This document shows positions 55,501 through 64,000 of a stretch of DNA of 64,000 nucleotides, piece after piece. Source of the stretch: Bolinopsis microptera. Taxonomy: Eukaryota; Ctenophora; Tentaculata; Lobata; Bolinopsidae. The DNA is taken from positions 10,958,303 to 11,022,302 of the forward strand of contig NC_087075.1 of NCBI RefSeq assembly GCF_026151205.1. Reading direction: 5' to 3'. The number at the start of each line of letters is the position of its first letter. The stretch's first letter is position 1. The notes beneath the pieces are model-generated. The model had not been told where the DNA came from. It worked only from the letters and a program-made list of their open reading frames with translations, and did not search any database. A program made the translations under genes and the position numbers.

Positions 55501-58500
55501 AATTCAAGCGCTGTTACGAATTAGAAAAAAATATGGTCAACTCATCCCACATTATCCAGATCTTTGTATCTTTCCTTTTCCACTAAAAAGTTTTTTATGG
55601 GTCTTCGTTCGGGGATGGACAAGATTATTTAAAGATTAGGCAAGCTAGCTTTTGCTTACACTTTATTGTACAGCTGAGGGTAGAGCTGAAACCAGAATTA
55701 TGAGTAAATTAATCTTGTATCCACCTAGGAAGCAGTAGAGTGAACCAGAATAATTACAATATTATCTTGTGTAACAGTAGAACCTGAGCTAGAATAATGA
55801 CAAAATTAATCTTGTAAACCACTACACAGAAAAATCTCGTTGTCCCCAAGTTCTCTTCAAACAGCAAGAGGTCCCGATGTGAACTGTTCGAGACAGAAGA
55901 AAAATAACGATGATTGTTCGAGAATTACAAAGATATATCAAAGATATGTTGATTGATTAAAAAGTGGTGGTATCTTCTACATGTACCTTTTTTTAGTGGA
56001 TAAATGCGGAAGGCGGATATGAAAAAATGAGTTTTGGTATATAGTAACAGCACAGGTGTTTTGAGCCTAGTAAAACCTTCTATTGACCGGGATAAGTCGG
56101 ATTAAATTATAAGCAGCAGATAACCAGCTTGATCTTGTTGATTTTATACTAAGGAAATCTAAATTCAACTGTTGCTGCAAGCACGACCGTTGCATTATGG
56201 TGGGCTGTATTACTATGTACACCATTTACCTATTTTAACCCCTTTATATTATACCCCCTTTTACTATTATACCCTCTTTGGTTTACAAGTTACAAGCATC
56301 TTTTCGTGCACGCGGAAGCGTGCACCTCCGGCGGAGGCTAGGTGGGCGGATCACGAAGGGACCGCCGCACAGACTCGGCAGAGAGTTTTTCAGACATTAA
56401 GACTCTTCGGATGTCGTTTCAGCAGATGTATTTTTTGTTCAAAATCATTCTAATTTGATGTCAAGATGGACAGAAGAATAAATAGTTTATGTTGAGGATT
56501 TTTAAGAAATTTGCTAATATAATTACTCGCCAGCACGGTTATACAGAAATTCGGTTAAAAGACCCCAAAATCGCCATATTCAGGAGCCTTTAAAAACAAT
56601 GTTTAAATTGAGTTAGAGATCTTGAAATTTTTCAGGGGTCTAGACGTTGACCAAATCGAATGCAAGAAAAGTTTAAGGGTTTCAGGAAAATCGGGATGTG
56701 GATTTTCTAGAACCCCTGTGTTTTATGACAGATAGTGTCGTGATTATACATTATACATATTCAGGGATAGACGCTTTGACCAGTCATTGTAGCCTGTATT
56801 AATAGTCCATAGATTCAAAAGTATATGATCACAGCCATTTCCACCACAGGTCTTGAAAATAATTGTTTTACACTTTAGTTTTCATTGTACAAATAATTTA
56901 TTTGTACGGTCATGAAACCCTTTGAATGGAGTCATCAAGTTAACCGTTTTTTAAAACTTGATTTTTGACAAAGTGATTAACTTTTAATTGATTTTACTAC
57001 ACATTAAATTGTAATTGTATTCAAAATCTGAGGAAAATTTCACCATTAGATAATATTGTTCAAGCATTCGAACATCTTCCGGAAAGTTTTTCTAGCTTGC
57101 TCCTTCATAAAGATAAGTAGTACATTGGAAGTTTGTGCTTTTTTGAAGAATTATATTTATAAAAAACGTCAATTGTGCGATTTACGTATTCTCTGGTGAT
57201 TGGGCCATGCCTTGGGTTGTGGAGCTCCGTTCTGCTTCCTATAGGTATAAATTGTGCATTAGGCTAGTTTTAAAGTTGAAAATAGAAAATTTGCACACGA
57301 GGGGACACGCCCAAATTGATAGAAATTTCGCTAATAATCTCACTGAAAATTGCTGTTTTCGTATTTTCTGTCAACCTTTAGAGTGCCGTTAGTGATTTCA
57401 AATTCTTCTTGATATACTTTGAAACTTTGCTTGCTTATCAAACTATATATAAAACAATTACATGCAAAAAGTTAACGGCGATTCAAATATGGATGCGCAC
57501 GCAAAGTCTCCCGCTCAAAGTTTGACACGCGCGAAAGGTGAGAATTTGAGCTCATTCGTGATTTCAAACAAATTCTGCTTTGCACGACAGTTTTATGTCA
57601 TATTATATTTGAATTTAATGCCAACTTGAATGAAGTATTAAGTGGTAATTATTCAGTAAAGTGATCGACCGATATGCTTTCCTAAACAACAAGGAAATGT
57701 TTTTAAAGAAGAAAAATTTACGAAATCGTTTGAAAACTTCCTTCCGGATTAATGAAAGTTTCTGTTTATATTATCGACTTTATAAAAGTACCCTGACATT
57801 ATATTCAAAAAAATAGATGATATTTAGACAAAAAAGACCATTAATAATGGGTAGAAGGGACAGGCCTGTGTACTATCTTTTACCATAACAAAACGGAAAT
57901 GATATTAATTTGTTTGACACGATTCTGTCAATGCAAAATGATACCGAGAATGAATATCGGTTTCGCTCGCTTTTCCCTTAATTTACAATTGTAAATTAGA
58001 CCTTTGAAAAAACTACCAAAGGCAGCTGTACTCGGCACTATCAGATTCAATTAACTTCAGCAGTAGTAACTCCACCTGTTCCCGCGATATACTAGGTATC
58101 GACCCGACAAAACACCAAAGAGATTTTTAACAGCTTCTGATTTGAATGGAATTAATCGAAAATTATTTCTTATTCGAAAAGCCGTGAATGAATGGAGGAA
58201 ATGCAGTGCGTCCGATTTCATTCGCGGTATCTTTTTGGCATTGAGTAGAAACGGTCTATCAATTAATATCATTTCCTTTTGTTTGGGAAGAGAGACACTG
58301 GGCAGCGGTCCACTCTACCATGATTATGGGTTTTTGTCAAATTAATAGTATAAAAAATTAATGCACACTGATATAATTATGTTTTTGGTTCTTCATTAAA
58401 ACTCTTTTAAAATGGTCCTGAATTTTTTAATAACTTCCTGTGTCTGATACAATGAAGTGTTGAAATATTCTTGATGATGAGAAACTTAGATTATACCCGC

Positions 58501-61500
58501 AGATGTGTCGGTTTTTGCCCGGAATAAAGGCCTCACGTTCTGTTTGCGAAACTTCAATATGGTAAGAAACTTGAACTTTATTACTTCTTAAGAACTTTGA
58601 ACTTATCTACTTCTTTAAAATGCTTGACCTTGCCTTTACAAAGTATATTAAGAGGAGCAGACTGAATGTTGGTACTTTATTTCGTTTTTTTAAGCACTCA
58701 ATTGATTCAGACTATCTTTCAGTTAGAGGTAGTTGGACTGGAATCAGATGGGAGGAAACGCCTCACGTTGCGTGGTTCCGTTTACTCAGGTTGAGAACAT
58801 GTTGCAAAAACGCTTCTCTTACAAGAAAAAGGACCCTTAGCAGTAATGTGGGTCTGCCTGCTACGAGTTTTTCGGATTATACGGACGGGATTTTTCGACT
58901 ACGATTAGTGCGCAAATCTTTACACCGATATTTACCACTATGGGTAATAGGAGGTTAATAATTTTCTGATTTTCTTTATTTTTACAGATGTTTTAAATTC
59001 CTTTACGTTACTGTTGTATACTATCATAAGCATTGTTAGATGTTACAGTGGTATAGTATTATGAATAAATTTTTATGTCTGCCTGGTAATATTGCCTATT
59101 ATAGAAGGAGCAATTGTCATATCAAATCTTAATTTTCTGCCCTGAACTAACTACGTATCCAACAAAACTCTATCAAAATCAGGTTACGTTAGTATCGTAG
59201 GTTACCACTTGTTTGGACAAGTTCCTACCAAGCTTTATAGTGTCAGAGCATTACTTTTGGTGTGGGACTATCGACTGTGTTGGAAGTAGAATATTTTATT
59301 TAATTTCATTGATGATATTGTAGTTATTGTACGGTAGTGAGAATAATGGTACACTTTTCTTAGGGTCTATGCGCCTCAGTTGGAAAAGTCAACTAATGCA
59401 AAAAATATCAATGTAAAATTACATATAAATATTATAAATAAATTAATCTTCAAATACCTAAAATGAGCAGTGCCCACTCTGGTTAAAGTTGAGCGAATAA
59501 TTACAAAGTGTTAAGAACATAAATGAATTATATAATAATATAATGCTACTTCTGGGTATCTCAGTAAAAGGATAAACACACCCATTAATTATTTCGGGAC
59601 TCATTTGTGGCTACCATGAGTGACGCCAAGTGTGACGCCTATAATGATTCTCTGAGTTTGTACGAACGGAGGAAAGATATTGTACTCACTGTGGAAATGG
59701 ATGGCAAGTGTACGTCTAAGCGTGAGGTCAGTTTGTGTCATGTGTTTGTGTGTTGAATCTTCTCGAGGGGACATGACGGAATTAATGTCCCACTTTTAGT
59801 TATTCTTGTGCTTTTTTTTTGGTAATTTCATTTATAGCCAAAATGTTGTTTTGTACGATTTATGTACGACATAAAGATGTATTTGGACATATTTATAACA
59901 GATTATTTTTAGAATAAAAAGGTCAAAGGTGATCCAGTGAATGTGAAACTGACTATCTCACTGATGGATATGATGGCTCAAGTGCTAGTAGAGACCTTAA
60001 GGTGAGTCCAGTTATGTGTCTTGTGATTGTATGTGTTGAATTTCTCGCATGAGTTATGACGGAATTAATGTCCCACTGGTTGATAATCTTGTCTTTTTAT
60101 TTGGTAATCTAGGTATTTCTTTATATTCGCCCAATCTTTGAAATTGGTAAGCGCGGGATTTTATATCACTCACGCTTCACTCAAGACCTAATGTTGTTTT
60201 AATACGCTTACAAATGGTCTTGTGTAACTAATGCTGCTGGAATAATTTACCGTTTATATTATCAGAATAATGAACGGTCAAGGTGTTCACACAGTGAAAA
60301 TTCAGAATGTGAACTGATCTATCTCACTGATAGGATGATGGCAAGTGCTTCAGTCCAGATGGTGAGTCAGTTTGTTGTCTTGTGATTGTGTGTTGACAAT
60401 CTTCTCGACAATGACAGGAATTATTTGTTCCATTTAGTTAATCTTGTCTTTGTTTTCTGGTATGTATTTTTATTCGCCAATCTGTTGAATTGGAAGCGCG
60501 GATTCTATCTACCTCACGCTTTACTCAACCAAATGTTGTTTTTACGCTAGAAAAAGAACTATTGTACTAAAGATGTAGGACATAATTTACCGTTTTTATT
60601 TTTATGAATAAATGCGGTCTATAAGGTGTGAACGGACCTGTGAACTGACATGTGAAAACGGGGGACAGGTCTCCCGTGGGAGATGTGATGTGACTGTTAT
60701 CGGTTCCAGTACTACGGGAAAACGCTGCCTGTAAGAAAAGTGCACGTGCAAGAATTCTGGGACGTGTGGAGCGCCATGGCAACTGCCAATCTGTCACAGA
60801 ATCAGATAAGATTGGGGGAAGTACAAGTGAGAACCGGTGCGAAGATAGAGTGTCGAACAACGGTTACTGCCACAAACGAGGGGCTCCTGTGAGTGGTGTA
60901 TGGGCCGGATTTGTAAGGGACCCCCAAGTGTTCTAGGAAACTTGCGCTAAAAGTGCTAGTACCCCTAGAAAGTGTGTCGGTACTCCAACTCGCGCACGAG
61001 TCCGGTGATCTAATCAAAGGAAGTTCTTGGGTTGCCCACACAGGCTTCTACGGGAGAAGGCATGTCTCAAACAGGTGACTGCCTTCTGACAACGCAGAGG
61101 GAGTAGAAGGCAACTCAGATCTCTGCAGAAAAAAAACTGAGGGTAGTAAATAGGTGTAATATGATGAAGCGTTGAAAGCAGTGGTCCCCATAGCCTGTGG
61201 GCATGTCTGAATCTTGGATGTAGCTACTGAGGTTTGAATGTGTGTTTATAGCGGGACCGACTGAACGGGGACCATTTTTTGACGAGGGCGGGAGACTTTT
61301 TCGACCCCTTAAACGAGGAAATGGAATATTATGGCCGAGGACTTGAGTCGACCCCTACTAAAACCGTGGAATGTAACTATTTTGGCCAGAAGGAATTTGT
61401 TCGACCCCTAAAATGAGGTATGACTTTTTTGGCGAGGAACTCAGATCAGACCCCTAAACCGAGGAATGAATAATTTTGGGACAAGGACAAGTCTAAATGG

Positions 61501-61545
61501 CCCGAGGTCGCGGGGCGTCGGTCGACCATGGTCAGGAGCCCGAAT
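52590..61545 (+). pseudogene. Indel-riddled second copy of the pseudopeptidase gene (exon 4 to end)
   Basis: Collinear with about 7550-16340: GTTT repeat, exon 4 (~52970), exons 5-17, the intronic MITEs and SINE, the final EGF/ShKT exon (~60600-61250) and the 44-bp minisatellite (~61260-61520). Exons 1-3 and the LDLa gene are absent. Differences are mostly single-base insertions and deletions every 10-20 bp, spread evenly over exons, introns and repeats, so every exon is frameshifted. This is either uncorrected long-read sequence, or a duplicate decaying with an unusual indel bias. No protein can be made from it as written. Confidence 0.9.
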
Positions 61546-62279
61546 TTCCAGATCTCAGAAGGGCTAGTAGTCAGCCACCCGTGGTTTGCGTGGAATTAAG
61601 ACCTACGAGTGTCTTTCTTGATGGTAGAACAACATGATACTGATAATTAATGTCGTGGTTCAACTTCCGAGTGGGTCGTTATTGACCCAGTTGATCGATT
61701 TTAAAATTTAAATCAACGTACAGGAGTAATGACCAAGATATAACATGTTTTTATACTAATATTTGTAAAAGTTTGACAACATTATATTTAATTAATCAAT
61801 TTTGTGGTCTTAGTGGGTCGCTAATGACCCATTTAACCGATTTTTCGCAGTTTATGATGATTATCACTTGCTGAGAGGCGATTTTGAACTTATGATGTCA
61901 TGCTTTAGGCTGAATTCAAGAAGTTACATGGACATATGTAGTAATAAGCAAGTGAGCCGAGTGGGTCGTTAATGACCCAAATTCTTTATTTTTAAAAAGT
62001 TAGAGTCACACAGTATTGACCATATGTTTTTAACTTATGCTTTTTATTTTATTTTATCCTAACGTCTTTGTTTCAGAAGTTAAAGCCGAAAAACCGTGAT
62101 GGGTCGTTTGCGACCCGGACGAGTGGGTCGTATGCGACCATAGCTGTATCTTTTAAAGTAAACGAGATACAGATTAGCTTTTTTGGATATCTCATTTTTG
62201 CTGTAAAGTGACCTAGTGTGTTAAACGGCATCAAAATCGGCAAACTTTAAAACTCGTCGTCCCTAATGGGTTAGTATGA
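61546..62279. repeat. Repeat with five GGGTCG-centred palindromes
   Basis: Near-palindromes of the form TGGGTCGNNNNNGACCCA lie at about 61671, 61820, 61962, 62099 and 62123, in an otherwise AT-rich segment without frames. It replaces the region between the two genes found in the first copy (16340-20055). Possibly a MITE (GGGTC motifs occur in some piggyBac-like ends), but no ends were defined. Confidence 0.55.
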
Positions 62280-62837
62280 ACAGTCAAGGGACTATAAATA
62301 ATGTCAGAATGTTATTCTCACATTCCTTTCTTCAGAGAGGAATTCAGAGAACAAGCCTCGTCCGCACTAGGATTCTTGTATCCACCAGATCAATCTGTAA
62401 CTAAATCTTCTAGTTTCGTTTATGATCCTATGATCTCAAACTGTATCGTTATAATTCAATTTAAACTTCAGAACTTGTTAAACGTCTACCGTACCAAATA
62501 GATTAGATTTCTTTTTTGCCTCTTAAGATTTCTGATCATGATTCCAGATTCATTTTCACTCTCAACCACAAAACCATTTCGCACTCCTAAAAGTAGTCTG
62601 CAGGTGTCAGGTTTAGCTGGATTCGCACACGACTCCCTCATTTGGGGAATGTTCACCGCTCTTCTCAACAGAATCCACCCCAACTTGTTCGTCTCCAGAT
62701 CCAGGGAGTTCACTCTTGTTAATCTGTACAGTGACGGAACAACTCATCCTAATACTAGGAGTTATCCTACTGCTGATATGAAACCTATTGGGTGGCCAGG
62801 TTAGCATTTGTTGTTAATTAACTTAAAACTCAGATCC
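62280..62837 (+). pseudogene. Partial copy of receptor cyclase-like gene, exons 6-7
   Basis: Clean copy of 20057-21027 without the 407-bp MITE. It contains exon 6 (FFREEFREQASSALGFLYPP) and exon 7 (GLAGFAHDSLIWGMFTALL), with a few substitutions such as Asn to Ile. It is cut at 62837 by a LINE. No other receptor exons are nearby. Confidence 0.85.
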
Positions 62838-64000
62838 ACTTTATTAATAATAAAACAAATATTTAATAAAACAAATATTTATTTTTACGGCACAATCAAA
62901 CAATATCAATAATAAATAAATCAGGGGAGGTTTGAAGAGGTTTCAAGTGCCGAAGGCCACTGCTTATCTTTAGGATTTGAGAGTGACCTGTGCTTAAAAC
63001 CCCCTCAACCATCCACTACGTCAATATAATACTTATTATACAAATATAGAAAAATATAATTATCTAAGCTAAAATTGCTTATTGGTCTAGTTTGGTGACA
63101 TAGGAGAGCCCAGTTGAGTTTTAGTTTAGGTTTATGTTTTAAATCATAGTTTGAAAGGTTAGCCATGTTTCATGGCAGAGAGAGATATCATGTGTGCAGA
63201 GCCGTACCAGATGTAGAATTTGAGATATAATATAGATTAGTTACCATATATTAGGGTCACCTCGATTTTGGAGGGATAGCAAGTGCTTTTTAAGGTTAGA
63301 TTTAATAATACCTGACGAGGCTGATAAGTCTGAATTTTTGGAAGAACCCGGGATTATTATCCCATCTACATTAGCATCACATATTTCGAATACATAGGGG
63401 ATGAGATCATTCCATATTTTCGTAGAGGTGTACAAAAAGTTCTGTTGGGAGATATCTAACCTCAGTAATGGGACAATAAGACGAAGTTTTTCATTTCTAG
63501 GACAGAACTTGAAAAGATCTTTAATCGACTGGGGGACATCAAATTTAAGAATTTTGAATAGCTCCATAAATGTATGGTACATGTGCAGATTCTCCAGGTT
63601 CATAATTTTCTGCTCAGTGAATAGCGGTTTAGTGTGTTCAAGACAGTAGTTCTTTTTAGCCATATGTATATGGCTAAAAAGAAACGAACATATATATGTT
63701 CGTTATAAGTTCTTGAACGTGCACAGGTTAAGTAGTATTCTTTATGATCAAAATTGGGAATGTTACCAAATAGCAGTCGTATACATCGTTTTTGAATAGC
63801 AAAGATTTTATTCAGCTTATGTTTAGGGATCCCACCCCAGCAACTTATACAATAGCTAAGATGTGACATAAATAGAGCATTGTATAGTTTCAAATATTCA
63901 GATTTGGGAATGAATTTGCAAATTCTCTTAATCGATACAATACTGGAGTTCAGCTTTAAAGATAAATGATTAAGATGTGGTTCCCAACATAGCTGTTCGT
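62838..64000 (-). mobile_element. LINE 3-prime end (CR1-like), extending beyond the window
   Basis: Inserted into the intron after the copied receptor exon 7; the paralogous sequence at ~21020 lacks it. The 3-prime tail at 62838-62885 consists of repeats of AATATTTGTTTTATT (minus strand). The 3-prime UTR is ~62886-63240. Confidence 0.8.
63241..63998 (-). pseudogene. LINE reverse transcriptase C-terminus, frameshifted
   Basis: Minus strand: a frame entering from the window edge encodes YLKLYNALFMSHLSYCISCW and KIFAIQKRCIRLLFG, the thumb region of CR1-like RTs, up to ~63690. The continuation, KNYCLEHTKPLFTEQKIM to the stop at 63241, is in another frame. Between them are two small palindromes (AGCCATATGTATATGGCT and ACGAACATATATATGTTCGT) that account for the shift. 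Inactive as written. Confidence 0.85.

Overview
The window is animal nuclear DNA: AT-rich, with many short GT-AG introns and a dense load of retrotransposons, DNA transposons, MITEs, fold-back palindromes and mini/microsatellites. A receptor guanylyl cyclase-like gene, EGF/ShKT/LDLa-type ectodomains, a Penelope-like element with a hammerhead ribozyme and a CR1-like LINE with an SGNH-esterase ORF1 point to a marine invertebrate. A cnidarian is my best guess, mainly from the ShKT domain and the transposon mix; this is inference.

Layout. 1-2.1 kb: minus-strand LINE cut by the window edge. 2.6-7.3 kb: a recent ~2.37 kb tandem duplication carrying a small LDLa-type gene and the first two exons of the next gene, with a truncated hAT-like MITE at each unit start. 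6.8-16.1 kb: an 18-exon gene (890 codons in a fully phase-consistent model) for a secreted papain-fold protein with EGF-like repeats and a C-terminal ShKT domain; its catalytic Cys and His appear to be lost. 16.6-27.0 kb: a 24-exon gene (1421 codons, also phase-consistent) for a receptor guanylyl cyclase-like protein whose cyclase domain lacks the key catalytic residues. 27-30.3 kb: MITE, hairpins, 172-bp satellite, long palindrome, RTE-like fragment. 30.3-33.6 kb: a 3.3 kb pogo/Tigger-like transposon (TIRs, TA target duplication) with a DDE transposase and, divergently, a HIRAN-like ORF; a hAT MITE with a perfect 8-bp target duplication sits between them.

34.3-35.6 kb: intronless sedoheptulokinase, bracketed by two inverted copies of one MITE. 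37.2-38.8 kb: SLC22-type transporter. 40.4-44.8 kb: a 4.37 kb fold-back element with ~2.1 kb arms and a 6-bp target duplication. 44.8-48.1 kb: Penelope-like element with a hammerhead ribozyme and an RT/GIY-YIG ORF. 48.2-52.5 kb: fold-back repeats, a GPCR fragment, a GA microsatellite, and a LINE fragment nested in a MITE-like repeat. 52.6-61.5 kb: a second copy of the pseudopeptidase gene (exon 4 to end plus trailing minisatellite) so full of single-base indels that it looks like unpolished long-read sequence or a decayed duplicate. 61.5-62.8 kb: a palindrome-rich repeat, then a clean copy of two exons of the cyclase-like gene. 62.8-64 kb: 3-prime end of another minus-strand LINE.

The intact host genes likely to make protein are the LDLa gene(s), the pseudopeptidase, the cyclase-like receptor, SHPK and the SLC22 transporter. 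The pseudopeptidase and the receptor are adjacent, co-oriented, and each seems to have lost enzymatic residues while keeping an intact reading frame, which makes this locus the most interesting host-gene feature. All family assignments come from reading motifs by eye; no database search was possible.
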